Shown here in pieces: positions 33,872-46,428 of a DNA stretch of 64,000 nt; within the stretch, counting starts at the first letter, position 1; the number at the start of each line of letters is the position of its first letter. Where the stretch lies: positions 20,124,501-20,188,500 of the forward strand of contig JAVHKY010000025.1 in assembly GCA_035079385.1 (NCBI GenBank). Reading direction: 5' to 3'. This DNA comes from Aspidiotus rigidus. Lineage: Eukaryota > Arthropoda > Insecta > Hemiptera > Diaspididae. Below the pieces are notes generated by a model. The model made no database searches. It worked only from the letters and a program-made list of their open reading frames with translations, and was not told the origin of the DNA. The position numbers were made by a program, and so were the translations under genes.

Positions 33872-34990
33872 CTTGCTCAACTAGGCGACGTTGGCACCAT
33901 CGGTAGAGTCGAGGTATTTTCTAGTAAGCCGCCTCTAAACCGTGAGGTTGATATCCAACCTGTCCTGATTCACGCTGTTCAGATGCTTAATTGTCGTAAA
34001 TTCCTTCTGAAAAGCAGCCTGACTCAAGGGCATATGGGTCAGCCGATGAATTAAGCTGTTAAAAGTTACAATCTTGTGGGCAGCAAAATAAAAAGGCGAC
34101 CCGTGCGTTACTATATCGGTCGAAGTTTCTTTCCTGTAAATTTCAAACTTGTGGACGTCAGCTCTGACAGAGATGAACAAATCCAAGAAGTTTATTGATG
34201 AACCACCAACTTCAAGAGTGAATTTTATGGAAGAGTATTGGTTATAACTCAGTCAGGAGTTCTGCAGGACCCATCGACGCACACAAAACGTCGTCTACGT
34301 ACCTGTGCCAATAATATAGACGTGACTCAAAAACACCTGGCCCGAGGAACACAGATCAATCTCAAATTTAGGAATAAACACCTCTGAATTGAGTGAGCCG
34401 AAGGGAGAACTAATAGAAATCCCCACTTCCTCGGAATCAAATTTGCAAAAATTAGAAGAGCAACATATCTTCAGAAGGTCACAAAAATTCCTTAAATTCT
34501 TCATGAGAGACACTAGATTTAATGAGCAAATCGCCCATATATTGGGTAATGACGGCCTTGAGGATGTGAGGAAATAATCCTAGAACATCGAAGGAACATA
34601 AAGTCGATCCTGGGGGAAGACTTACGTTCTTCAGCTTATTCGCCAGGGAACCTGAATTTTTTACTAAGTAGGGAGAAGCCGATTCGACAAGAGAACTTAG
34701 CTAAGGAGTAAATGGGTGAAGATACAAAAGACACAACAGACCGCATCCGGATATCCTTTTGTGTCCTTTGGGCAGGAACAGGATTCGATTCCAAAATGAC
34801 TTCCTTAGTCAAAAGACTGTTAAGAATGTTTCTTTCACTAGGAAAACGAAATCCACGATCCGAAGCTCAGACCTTATCGAGAAAGAGTTTGGAGTAACTG
34901 ACGGGCAAGTGGCTCGTTTAGGATTTGCAGAAGCGAAAGGGAAACTGATTGATGGGGAAGATGACACAGTTTGTTAGATCGTTTACAGCA
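33736..34990 (-). pseudogene. Penelope-like element RT remnant (same family as 3339-5286), with a foreign tail
   Basis: On the minus strand, from high to low coordinate, the copy shows SVVSFVSSP (~34740), SPYLVKNSGSLANKLK and STLCSFDVLGLFPH (~34580-34680), EVGISISSPFGSLNSEVF (~34380-34430), YYWHRYVDDVLCAS (~34275-34315), then EIYRKETSTDI and HKIVTFNSLIHRLTHMPL (~34020-34150). These are close to the 3339-5286 copy but with frameshifts and stops. After LTRKYLDSTDGA (~33900) the match ends and an Asn/Ser-rich tail follows to a TAA near 33685. The GIY-YIG domain is absent. Confidence 0.8.
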
Positions 34991-37737
34991 CACTCCAAAC
35001 CTCTCCCTGGAAACGTCATCTCGGATGGGGATGTAGGAGTAGTGGTTGTGATCGAACTGATACGGATTTTTCATGAAGAAAGGACTGGAGAAGGGAGGAT
35101 AAATTGCTCCAGGAGCGTAGTTCAAGTAAACACTGATGAGAGAAAAACTTGTTATAAATTTGACACCTAGAGAATTTTTGATTTTGGAGCATCATACTCA
35201 CTGTAGAGCTCGAATAATTAATCAGTCCTTGTATCAATTATCGGTATAAGAATCGATTGTAAAAATTTTCGAAAGTCGACGTTTTTACAACTTCTCTGCT
35301 CCCCTTATGTACGGAGTAAAGTGCTCCAAACCGGTTGTTATGATCATCCCCTGTTGCAAAATTAGAGTTTTTCCGATGAAGGGTTCGCGATTAAAACACA
35401 CAGCAGTACTTAACCTACTGTCAACCGTGCACGGATTATTTCACGAGACAATTTTTCAATCCCCTCTCCTCCCCCATGTTCCTGGCTACGTCACGAATGA
35501 CGATGAACAAAACGATTGCTGTAGACATTGCCGCTATGTACACTTCGACGTTCAAAAGTTAGTTTCATTATTTTAATCCCCCGCATACATTTTATTTGAA
35601 ACGCGTGTTCTAGCTTAAGAAGTCGTTATACCCGTCGCTGCCGACGCATGCTTTCCGAAATTTGCGACATTAGGAAAAAAAAAAAAAAGCGTGTTATTAT
35701 AGAGTACTGAGTATGTGTGTTTACTTCTATACTTCACCACGCTACCAAGGAGTGTATTCTAGTTTTTGCCAAATTACGTTACATTGTGTGTACTTGGTGT
35801 GCCACTGTGTTTCTGTCTGATGTTGATCTGTACGCTCTGATACGCCTAAACGTTGATAATTTTCGCTATAATATAGGCTAAGGCTGATAACTTATTTATT
35901 TGCAAAAAAATAATATACTCCAAGTTGATAACGCGAGAACGTCGTTCTTTTTGGCGTTGGCAAAATATATGTAGGTACGCACGCTAAATATAATAGGTGC
36001 TCGCTGCGATGTACCGTGTAGACATGTAACAAAAAACTACAACAAATAAGACAGAAAAAAAAAAAAAAACCTATACCGTTCGAAAAGTGGCAATTGACTC
36101 GTCGAAATTTTTTCTCTTTTTTTTTCTGTATATATACGCGAAGGTGAATACGCTAATGAATGAAACAAGAGGTGTACTGACACTAGGCTGAGATGCGATT
36201 TTTTTTTTATCGTCAACGAATATTAAATTAAGTCGGCTTATTGAGGGAAATGTTTCGATAATTATGCGAACGTTATCAATGACGGTTGAAACAGCTGAGT
36301 ATTCGCGCACCGAAAAGAAATAAAAAAAAAAAAATTGCCAATATGACAATGCTGTGAAGCAGCGTAGCGATATCTGAATTTCTAATTTATGCCTACGTGA
36401 CATTGTATATTTATGCGGTTCGAAGGTGACTCAATTTCTTTAGCTATCGTAGATGGACGAGAAAGTAATCAAAAACTGTTTACGGAGACACAGTTATGAA
36501 GATACTTCTAGGATAATTTTCAATTGTTTTTTTTTTTTTTTTCTTTTTTCTTCTATTCATAGTATTCGCGAACTTTCGACAATGCGAATACTTTTAATTA
36601 GCGAAGAGCGAGCGTCTAAAATGGCATAGTAATTTCACAATAGGCGGCAACCCATCCTACATTAACGTATTCGGTATCATCAAACTGAGAGAGCAATGAT
36701 TTAGGCTGACGCTGATGTACTCTCCTTGATGACACTTTAATACAATCCTCTCGTATAAACGCTATTAATCTCCCATAATATTATAGCCGATTTCTTCTCC
36801 TGCGTAGGAAACGATAAGTGGACTCGTGGTCCGATGAAAGCATCCGAATACGTGTAAATTGAATACGTTACTCGTGTATCGGTGTAATCGAAGCTTAATG
36901 CACTCCATCTGTGAAGGTACTTCACCGAAGACGATTTTCATAAAACCGGCGATAAAATGAGGCATTTTTAACCCGCCAATTTAAACAGACGTCAGATTAG
37001 CCGTAGTGATAAGATAACGTACGATTTGAATAGGCATAATAATAATGTTTAATGTAACAAGCCAGATTAGTCCGATGAAACTTGCACGGAAAAAATATCT
37101 TACGCAAAGCCGATACAGTTTATGACATCATTGACAAACCGGGCAGCGCGTGATTAATCAACCTGATGGATGCTCTCCATTATTGCGTCTGGCGGTCGAG
37201 TTCGCATTTACGAACGCCCATCGGAAATGTAATTACCGAAGAGGAACGAAATAAAAATTGGATATGTTACGAGATTGTGCGTCTCGAGGCACAGTAAAGT
37301 TGTAGGAGGAGGATGCAAGCGGAACCGATGTTGGACAGTGCAGTGGTCTTGCCAGGATCCAAAGTAGAGAAGATGGATTCTCGGTCTAATTACGTGACCT
37401 AGTTTTAAAGGCATCTCGAAAAGGTCGATTCTGAGGCCCCTCTCCTCTCCTATATGAATTTTCGTTGATGACCTTGTAGACGAATTGATGGAAGAGATGT
37501 TATCAGAGATAGTCTTGGGACGAGAGACTTGCCGAATTGTTTGGTGAATAGATGGCCGCCGAGCTGTCGGTTGAAAATTCAATACACATAAAATGAGTAA
37601 AAAATGAAATTCGGTAGAATTTCTGGATAAGGCTACCCAGCTAGTGTGAGAAACACCCTCAATATCCGCTGTTTTCAATCATCTGTTATGAATTACTTCT
37701 TACGTAAATTAACAAGCCTTTTTTCACTACACTTGGG
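34991..37737. other. No gene recognised
   Basis: The part 35580-37000 is CpG-containing, unique-looking DNA with T/A homopolymers (for example about 36528-36550). ORFs up to 156 codons at 37208-37678 (minus) lack motifs, although their Pro/Ser/Thr-rich composition recalls the decayed non-LTR copies next to them. Confidence 0.4.
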
Positions 37738-38370
37738 GTTATGGGGTCGGAGTGGGCAGATGGAGACAATAAATATGAATCGGATGGTGATCTGGATTGG
37801 AGGTAGTGTATCGTGTTGATGATTTTATCATGATTGTCTGAGGGGGAATTTGTGACAGAGAGAGAGACAGGGTGGTGAAGCCGTATGTCTTTGAAACTGG
37901 AAAAGAAAAGAAGTGCTGAACAGATAGATTGTCAGCCTTGCAATCTCGGCAAGAAGGGGTGATAGGCGTAACAAGAGAAAAGTGTGAGTGAGACGGGTTA
38001 GGGTGACTTCTTCTTGTTGAGAAATATAAACGAAGTAGATCAAGATATTTAGGAGTTTTCAACAGACCGGAGTTTATTGAAGGATAAGGACCAGAAATCT
38101 TGCCTGGAGGATAGGATGAGAGAGCAGTAATAGGATTTATGATTACACGAGGGGAAGGATGAGTTATGGAAGGTGACAGCAGTGACTGTTTTGCGGCAAA
38201 ATCCACTGCGTCATACTTCTTGAGATCGATGTGTACCAGTATCTACCAAAAAGAGATGGGGGAAGAAGGGTGGTAGAATTGTTAGAACGAGGGTCTTGGA
38301 TAGCAAGTGAGAAAGAGGGAGGACGGACGGTAAAAAGGCACCCTTATCGACTGATAATTATAGCGGTAAG
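37738..38370 (-). pseudogene. Non-LTR retrotransposon 3' remnant (RNase H end and Cys/His region)
   Basis: On the minus strand SHLLSKTL, then VDTGTH and DAVDFAAKQSL (~38170-38205) match the end of RNase H as in the copy at 39945-40902. They are followed by TRRSHPNPSHSHFSLV and TPSCRDCKADNLSVQHFFSF (~37890-37990), the C-terminal C-x2-C-x7-H region of Jockey/I-like ORF2 proteins. Frames are partly broken. Confidence 0.65.
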
Positions 38371-38479
38371 TTCGGCGATGATTATGGAAGCCAAGTTTCT
38401 CATACAAAATGAAGAATGTATTTTGAAATTCTTGAGAGTTCTGAGAACCCCCGCCTCCATATGCAACTATCGTAATTTT

Positions 38480-39260
38480 TCTTGACATCACGCTCTGATT
38501 TTTGTAAGTCCCTCCTCTGTAAGGATTCAAGCAAAAAATCATCTCCTGATGACGTCAGCCTCTCCTGTTTGTACCACATGTAGGGATTTAAGTAATATCT
38601 GGGCCTGATGGTGTCGTATCCTCGTGCATGTAATTTTTAATGTCCCTCCTCCATCTCCTCTTAACCATCTGAGTGCATCGATGACGTCACGCCTTTCTTC
38701 GACTTGTATCTGTTTTTGTCAATCAATTAACAAATTTCGAACCTAGTTTATAGTTGAGAAAGAAAGTCTTCTTGAAAATCTCTTCTCGGCTGGGCTGATA
38801 TAATATTAGTCGTTACTTAGCTTTTATGCCGAGAGGAGGAATTTAACTTAAGACGTCAGAGTTATAGCCTAATATGAAAATTGAGAGCACCAATTTACTC
38901 TGGGCCCACCTCTTTAGAGGTTCATCCGCAACCCCTCTATGAAAGAAATTTCTCCATTATTCCTAAATTAGGTCAAGGCCGTTGATGACGTTACGGAAGT
39001 CAAACACGGACGTTTCCTGGAGTGGAGACCTAACTCCCATAGCTCGAAATTGGTCAGAAAAGGGGGATTTTTAAACTGAAATGCGCTTCTCTGGACCAAG
39101 CTCGTGTTTGATAGTTTCCAGTTTGCAGAGGTTCAAAAGTCGGAAAATTTTTTTAAATTCTTCTTCGTTAAGTTTCACCTCTCGAAATTTTTTCAAGCCC
39201 GTAATGAAGGTCCAGGTCGTTGATAACGTCACAAAATTCGCACGCGGACCTTTTTTCCCT
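38480..39260. repeat. Cluster of diverged dispersed-repeat units with TGACGTCA
   Basis: Units of GTCCCTCCTC(C/T) followed by TGATGACGTCA occur at 38510-38560 and 38640-38690. Two related units, AGGTC(A/C)AGG(C/T)CGTTGAT(G/A)ACGT with CGAAATTTTTTCAAG nearby, lie at 38950-39010 and 39180-39245. No coding region is seen. Confidence 0.55.
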
Positions 39261-39944
39261 CCCCCCTCCCCTCCTCAATAAGATGATGCGGTTATTTTTG
39301 ACTGCGAAACCGGTCACGTAAAATGAATTAAAACTACTTTGGCTCCAGGAGGAGAATAGGGCACTAATTAAAGGCGTTTGGCTAATTATAAGAAAGGTGA
39401 AGAAAATGAGAGATTTTTGATTCACGTATCAGAAATTTTGCGAGGTAAAAACCAAAAGAAAAAGTTTTATCACCGTTTCACATTTTTGAAAAACTGCGAA
39501 AAAAAAGAGTAAACTAAGAAACATCGTACTGAAAAATTTTGCACCAAAAATTGATGCTATAAATAAATGAATGCTTCGTTTATTATAAGTATGAAAAAGA
39601 AGTAAACGAAGACTGAAAGCCACTTGACATAAATTCATTACCTTATGAAAAAATTGCCTCAAAGTAATAATATGCGACTGTTTCCTCCTAGGAAACGGTT
39701 TTGGAGGATGTCGGAAGTCTCACGACCTCAAAACCTGGAGAAATTTCGATTTTTAAATCTGATTGAAATTTTAAAATACAATTTTTCAGGACATTTTACG
39801 ATGACGTCTCGACCTTGAGACAGGAAAAATGTTGCAGAACAGGTTCCTTGCCTTAGGTAATGAGGCTTACTTGAAAGTTGAAAACAAGATGATATTTTGC
39901 CAAAGTTGTTTAGAATTCGGTTTCCTTATTCTCGTGGCTCTGAC
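39261..39944. other. No recognisable feature
   Basis: AT-rich, short ORFs only. Confidence 0.4.
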
Positions 39945-40902
39945 TTTCTCATTCTAACAATCCTATCGTCTAATGAATCCTCATTCTTGTACACTTGTTA
40001 AATTCTTTTTCATCCTGCTTCTCTTTTCCATGGATACGGGGACGCATGGCGCAATGAACCTTGCCGTAAAGCAGTCAGTCACTACGTTCACCCTCCATAA
40101 CTGATCCCTACCCCTCCCGCTCAAAATCACTACTCCCGGATCCTCGCCTCCTGGCGCGATTCCTGGGCCTCCTCATCTTCCAAGAAGCTTCGATCCATTG
40201 AAAAATCTCTAGTGCCTTGGTGTATTTCAGACTACCCTTTTCAACGGGAAGAAGTCATCCTACTCGTCTCACCCACGCCTCTCACTACATCCTCACTTGC
40301 TATCCAAGACACTACCAATCCTATCGTTTAACGAATCCTCATCCTTGCACCCATGTTAAGTTCTTCTTCACCCTGCACCTCTTTTTTATGGATACCGGAA
40401 CACGTGACGCAGTATACCTTTCCGCAAAGCAGTCAACCTAATCCCTACCCCTCCCGCTCGTAATTACTACTCCTTTATCCTCGCCTCTTGGTATGATTTC
40501 TGGTCCTCCAGCTCCGATCTATTAAAAAATCTCCAATTCCTTGGTCTATTTCAAACTGTCCTTCTCAACGCGAAGAAGTCATCCTACCCGTCTCACCCAT
40601 TCTTTTCTCTTTTTTACGCCTCTCACCTCCTTCATGCCTATAATGCCATGCTGATACTCTACCCGTTGAACACTTCTTCTTTTGCCCAGCTGTCGAAAAT
40701 ATCCTGTTTTACCGATTGGTCTCTCCCTGCATCATGAAGTCCTTCTCAAACAATCATGAGAATATTATGAGCACATTAAATTACCTCCGATCCAACTATT
40801 TCAGTGACATCGTCTGATTCATCTGGCCCCTATGTGCCCATAATCCTAAGTCTAGTTGGAAGGCTTCCTGCCTGAACTAGCCTCGAAGAATGAAAAAAAA
40901 AT
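39945..40902 (+). pseudogene. Non-LTR retrotransposon 3' end with an internal duplication
   Basis: The + strand contains the end of RNase H twice: MDTGTHGAMNLAVKQS (~40028-40075) and FLWIPEHV / DAVYLSAKQS (~40385-40438). Each is preceded by CAATCCTATCGT(C/T)TAA(T/C)GAATCC (39959 and 40317). The C-terminal region CHADTLPVEHFFFCPAVENI follows at ~40645-40700. A 3' UTR-like tract (AAGGCTTCCTGCCTGAACTAGCC) and an A run end the copy at about 40902. The 358-bp duplication must have formed inside this copy. Confidence 0.7.
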
Positions 40903-40947
40903 CTACCACTAGTTTCAATCATCAACTTATAAGGGGTAGCACTATAG

Positions 40948-41484
40948 CAGGGTGTCTACTGGCAAGTGAAACAACCAAAAGCGCAAGTAAATAGCAATTA
41001 TTTACTTGAGGGGGCATCCGAGCATGTAAATAGCATCATTTTGCACTAGGAGCAACCAAAAAACGGAAAAACGGGGGAAAAACTTCAGTACTGCATATAT
41101 ATCAATAGAATTGTGAAGCGTTCTGGAGAAATTGAGCAATTGGGCACTGTCTGATCATTATTAAAATCTATAGTTCTGACTTCTGAGTTCAACTCAAAAG
41201 AAAGTTACTGTCATACTTGTAGATTAATAATTTCCTATACCTTTCTAATTTTGTTCTTATATAATAATAATTTTGGTGATTGGAGAGGTCGTGTTTCTTA
41301 TCTATTGATATGTAGTCTTGAATAAAAACTAAAAAAATCATCTTACGATTTGTCTGGGAGCTGCCCCTTTGTCAAGGCGCGCAACGTCAAGGGTTTTCGC
41401 CGGACAATTGAGGATTTTTTTGTGGTAAGTCAGTAGCAAGTAAATGGCGTCCTTTTTCATTTCATTTTTCTAGTAGACACCCTG
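40948..41484. mobile_element. CAGGGTGTC-ended non-autonomous DNA element, copy 2 (537 bp)
   Basis: The inverted ends share CAGGGTGTCTACT (13 bp). TATAG lies immediately outside both ends (40943-40947 and 41485-41489), a candidate 5-bp target duplication. There is no coding capacity. It lies 45 bp past the end of the non-LTR copy. Confidence 0.75.
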
Positions 41485-42907
41485 TATAGAGAAGAGAGGG
41501 GATGTGGATACAAAAACCTGAACGGTATTTGCGAACGAGTTCAGTGCGCCTAAAAGTTTTCGTTTCACCTTTTCGATACGTTCCAACCACCAAGTCTGAA
41601 TCCCACGTATTTCGAATGTTGCCTTCTGTAGAATTTTGCGAATGTAAAATTTTCGGATATTAATTATGTGGCCATGGTAATTAAGTAAATAGCCAGATCG
41701 TTATCAGCCTAGGACCCAAACTATATGGAATAATTGTGAAACATTCAAAAAGGCATAATATACTGTGCTTGTATGCATTTTAAGCCTTATCGTTCTTACC
41801 GAATTCGCAAAATTTATTATGACTTAACGTCTTGTTCTGACAATTGACAAGTAAGCAGTATTTTTAAGAGCACGCTCTCTTCTTTTCTCTCTCTTATGAT
41901 TATTTATTATTTCTTTCAAACGTGACAAGGGACAGAATTATACACAGCGACTAGAGAAGTTGCCACCAGATGGCTAAATGGTCAGCCAAGTTTTTGCGAA
42001 TATTTTTTTTTTTCACGATTATTTTGTATGCTGTCGTTGTCGTCGTGTTTGGCTATATTATAGGCTTACAAAGAGACGAGTTTCTGTGTTTTAAATTCAC
42101 GTAGGTCTATATACACCGGCGAAAATTTTGCATATTTACGCACAGAACGGTAAACGACCGTTTATCTGTAAAGCAGATAAGTTAATGGCTCTACAAATTA
42201 TGTACGTACCTAAAAATTCTGAAACCGACTTCGTCCTGCGCTTTCGTTATGAAAAAGAAGCACGTGTCAAGACGGTGGGAAATTTACGTGCTGAGAAGAG
42301 AATGTCGGGGAAGAGGTCGCGGTGACATATAAGCATTTTGTTTTATAGAGACTTCTTATACACTCGATGTCGAGTGATAAAAATTTATGCAAATACACGA
42401 TTTTTCTACGCGGTCGATTTCGATCTGTAAAGTTGAGGAAGGTTCTGTCATCGATCAAGATTAAATTTCGCTTTTTCAACGGTCAATTGAGGTCGTATTC
42501 TTTGTTCCTTCTTAATTGTTGCCAGTCTATCGGGCGCGAGAGTGATTCGACAATCGAATTAAAAATCTATGCCTAATGAGATAATTTTCGTGATAGATTA
42601 CACGGTCAAGAGAGTTCTGCGATATTTTTAGACTCTATCTTCATTCGCACTTCCGCTAATTTTTCGCCAACATACGCTCGCCTCGGTGTAATTTCATTAT
42701 CACCTTTTCCGCTACTTTCATCTGGCGTACTCCGTCAAATTTTTTTTTTTTTTTTTCGTGATGACGTTGTGTTGAATTATTTTTTAAATAGACACTCTTC
42801 TATGAGGTAATAATGATTTGTTATTTCTCGTCTAAATGTCTCAGGTAGAGGGGGATTCCGTCGATCGTCTATTCATGTGTGTAAACGTAATATCGGAGGC
42901 ATCGAGT
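41485..42907. other. No gene recognised; unique-looking DNA
   Basis: Two overlapping small ORFs at 42128-42576 have no motif. A T run lies at about 42739-42757. Confidence 0.45.
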
Positions 42908-43200
42908 CTATAATGGGCTATTTAGCTCGAAGTTAGGAGGAGGAGATGGGTAAATGATCGGATAAGTATTCAAAAACGTCTGGATATGATGATGATGATA
43001 GATTAAATAGAGCTTCAGACTGTGAATGAGGGATGCGGTAGGTGTTACAAAGAGCTGTGAGGTTGTGGCAGGTGAACTCGTGTGTGACAGTTGGTGTGTC
43101 CTGTGTGCAATGTGGAAAGGGAAGGTACAGACTATAGATGATAGTGGGTGATGCGAGTATGTCCAATTCGTAATGGGGTTAGTGTGATTTTTTGATATCA
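42908..43200 (-). pseudogene. Non-LTR retrotransposon C-terminal remnant
   Basis: The minus strand reads HCTQDTPTVTHEFTCHNLTA and LCNTYRIPHSQSEALFNLSS in one frame. This resembles the GHTxLTHxxL..C..C.....H.LF.C region at the C-terminus of Jockey/I-like ORF2. Length and frames are poor, so the call rests on this pattern and on its neighbours. Confidence 0.5.
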
Positions 43201-43222
43201 AATTATACTCTTTGCCTACGGC

Positions 43223-43805
43223 AGTGCCGCAAAATTTTGATCAAAAACATGAATCAACATGAACTAAAAGAAGAATTGCCAATTTTTTTTATTTACTCGA
43301 AAAAGCAATTATAAGCACATTCTGACGTATATGTTCCAATTTTTGAATGATGTCAGTTCCAGTTATAATTACTTGAACTTGAGTCCAAACCTGCACTCAA
43401 TCTCAGAAAAATCAAAAACTTTCAGTGACTTGGCCATAAATGCAGATTATATTTCATGTTTCCTCATAAATTTTGGAATTAGAAGAGCTCAGAGGGTTTC
43501 CAATAAATGCAAGAAAGATCCAGACACTTCCGCGTATGTTGGTGGCAAAATTTTCTTGAGTCCCGGCGGAAGATCAGAGCTCTTGTTTCCCGAAACCGCA
43601 GTATAGAGAAAGAGGGGTGAGGCCTCGTATAGCCATCTTGTAGGCCACAAATTCTGAAATTTGGAGGAGGAAATCAGTAGAGACACGAACATTTCAAAAC
43701 GCACAAAAATTTTCGGTACCATTAGGAGTTTTGAAAATGCTGTGCCGCAGTAATATCCTCTCATAGAGAAATGTGCCGCGATGTGAGGAAGGTTGAGAAA
43801 CACTG
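43223..43805. mobile_element. Charlie-like hAT remnant; right end clear, left end uncertain
   Basis: The right end GGTTGAGAAACACTG (43791-43805) is the reverse of the CAGTGTTTCTCAACC terminus typical of Charlie-type hAT elements, with GTGCCGC phrases just inside. The left end may be CAGTGCCGC at 43223. The 8-bp flanks GCCTACGG and GCCCACAG match at six positions. If so, the left inverted repeat is mostly lost. Confidence 0.45.
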
Positions 43806-43869
43806 GCCCACAGATTTGGAAACGATTTGAGTTTTTGATTTTGCCAGAGTTTGTTTGAGACCATTGATT

Positions 43870-44700
43870 GATACTATCCGATCACCATTTTACAAGTTGG
43901 CATTGATCGCCGTTAGATTCTTAAAAGAAAACCACCAGTTTTTGCTCCTAAACAAAGTATCAGAAACATCAGAGAGCTGATAGAGCGATTGGACAAGGTG
44001 GATATCGAGAGTTACGACAAACTGGTACCCAAACGTGACAAACAAGTTTGCTACCATCCCAAAAGAAGAACTTCTCCCTCTGCTGCGAAACAACAGATAC
44101 CACGGGACCGCCAAAATGGTGCTAGAGATCGTGAGCGTCGATTCAGGGGCAAGTTCTAAAGCCAGGAAAAAAAGACTAGCGATGGGATCACCGGCGCGGC
44201 GTCATCGGTAATGGCGGAGATATTCGTGAATGATATGGAAAACAAGTTATGGAAAGGCAGCAAGTTCAGAAACTCGATCAAATATTAGAGCAGATACGTA
44301 GATGATGTCTCGATTGTGTGATCAGGCACTAATATTCAGGTGGACCGATTCCTCCAGGAAACGAATGCGACAAATGAGAGCATCAAATTTACTCTGGAAA
44401 AGAACAATGAGACCACCATCTATTTGTACCTAACACTCATACTGACAAACAACTCGACAGGATAAAATGAAAAATCTGCAGGAAGCCTACGAACACCGGC
44501 AACATCATCCCAAACGAGTCCCTCTACTACCCCAGGCACAACTTGACGGCCATTCAGTACTACTGCCACCGAGCAATTTCTGTCCTGAAGAATGAAGGAA
44601 GTAGAAGAGGATAGTGAAGCAGATCGCAGCAGCAAACGGCTACTCCAGAGGCAGGTTTGAGGGAGTCTTAGAAGGGAATCTACAACAGCAGAGTGAGGAA
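43870..44700 (+). pseudogene. Penelope-like element, second family, RT remnant (+)
   Basis: The + strand, with frameshifts, carries IRELIERLDKVDIESYDKL (~43965-44020), MGSPA (44182-44196) followed by VMAEIFVNDMEN (~44210-44245), the catalytic motif RYVDDVS (44292-44312), then ESIKFTLEKNNETTIYLYL-type sequence. NIIPNESLYYPRHN and ISVLKNEGS follow at ~44500-44600. These are reverse transcriptase motifs A-D of PLEs. Family 2 differs clearly from the 3339-5286 family. Its closest relative here is the split copy at 51180-54210. Confidence 0.65.
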
Positions 44701-44705
44701 GTAGG

Positions 44706-45270
44706 TCAGAGAGAGAGAGAGAGTGTAGTAGTAAAGGGGATGTGTTGAATTAGAAGATGAAGTAAATGAATATCCGTATTTGCATGCAGAGAGGATAGCG
44801 AATTAGGAGAGTGAGAAATGCATTGATAATGTGGATTTGGAAGAAAAACAAAGGAATATGGCTTGAAGTTCGTCAGTAATGATGGAAGAGATGTGTTGGT
44901 GTGGCGTTGAAGTTGTGCACGCAATGCTAGTCCTAGCTTTACTTTTTCATCCGTCGATGTAATACAAAACTAGTTTTGAGAATTCATTGATTATTTAGGA
45001 GAGCAGTAATTAATGGAGCAGATGTTGCTTTCGGATAGTTCCGTGTGGATTGTAGCCAGAAGGGGGGTGTTGATAATGATGGATGGTGTGGCATTGTAAG
45101 ATGGTGTGCGGTTAGTGGTACTTTCACGATTTGCTTTGAGATGTAGGTAGGATTTGGTCAGAGAGGGTGGATTCGATTGTGGAAGAGTTGTGACAAAATA
45201 AAGTTGATTAGTTACGATGAAGCATATTTTAGTGTCTGTAGTAGAGTAAGAGGGTAGAAATGGGGCCATG
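44706..45270 (-). pseudogene. Possible non-LTR retrotransposon C-terminal remnant
   Basis: Two open minus-strand stretches (44706-44924 and 44991-45269) are rich in Ser, Thr, Leu and Pro, like the decayed ORF2 pieces elsewhere in the window, but carry no clear RNase H or Cys/His motif. A short GA run lies at 44708-44722. Confidence 0.3.
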
Positions 45271-46230
45271 GAGACTCATTCGATATCGTATACATTCAAA
45301 CGTTTTTTTTATCACTATCGGCAGTCGATGCTGAAATTATCTGTATGTATGTAGCCTAAAGAGTGAATCTTCTGTCCTAGATTGAAGAATGATGCAATAG
45401 CTTTTTGAAGAACTTCAGAATGGTTCATTTTTTGGTTCTACATATTGAACGAAACTTTGGAGAAGTCTGAAAACACTTCTGCCAAAAATTTCAAGCGGTT
45501 GGGTTGGAGATCAAAATCTTTCCAAAATCGAAGAAGTAAAACTCGTCATAAATATTGAAGACCATTTCCGAAACCACATTCTCGAATCCCTCGAGTGACC
45601 TCCGGACTTCTATCTCACAAACAATGAGTGTGTGTACTGTGATATATTTCTGCAACTATCGCACTAAAATCATTCTTCTTGAGAGCTTCTTTTTTCTCTC
45701 GTTGTCCAGGCCGATACCGAAGAACCTAGGAAGCGCTGAGAAATTCACCAGGAATTTCGAGAGACTGAAAAAACACGCTGGCTGCATTTCACGAATCTTC
45801 TGGCTTTTACCGTCTTCTGCTCTCTTTCCAGAGTTACTCACGAGGAGACGTTACAAATATATTTCGGTTTGAAGGGAGCTCTTACGAACCGTGAAATTTC
45901 GGAATTTCTACCGAACTACAAAAATAATACATTTTCAACGTTTTCGTCTGGCCCTACTTTTCTGCCCTAGTTTCCTTAGTAGTTTAAAAATTGCGCTCTA
46001 AGTCGATTAGCGAACTGCAGACTCTTCTTCCGTTTGGCAAGTTGACTTTTTCTCCAAGTTATTGGTCACTGGTCAGATGGAGTTGAAGCCGTGTTGGTTC
46101 GGGAGCGTTTCCAAAAGTCGCGGTCTAGATAAAGTTGCATATCTTTGAACTGAAGGCGCACACGTGGAAACCACGTGAAATGGGAATAATATGAAATAGT
46201 TTTCATTAAACCAGTATGTAACTAAAATTC
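45271..46230. other. No recognisable feature
   Basis: Short ORFs only (up to 105 codons), without motifs. Confidence 0.4.
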
Positions 46231-46405
46231 CAGGCGCGGATTTACGGGGGGGGATAAGGGAAATATATCCTCCCCCTCCAAAAAAAAAAAAAAAAAAAAC
46301 CCCAAAAAAGACTGAAATTGTCTAATTTGACCATATAAAAAATTTTTGGACAATGGAATATCCCCCCCCCCCCAAAAAAAAAATGTACCCGTAAATCCGC
46401 GCCTG
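46231..46405. mobile_element. 175-bp hAT-like MITE
   Basis: Perfect 18-bp inverted ends, CAGGCGCGGATTTACGGG. AAATTC directly abuts both ends (46225-46230 and 46406-46411). The interior has homopolymer C/A cores. CAGGCGCGGAT-type termini are common in hAT MITEs, but a 6-bp rather than 8-bp duplication leaves the superfamily open. Confidence 0.8.
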
Positions 46406-46428
46406 AAATTCAACCTCAGATCTATTAT

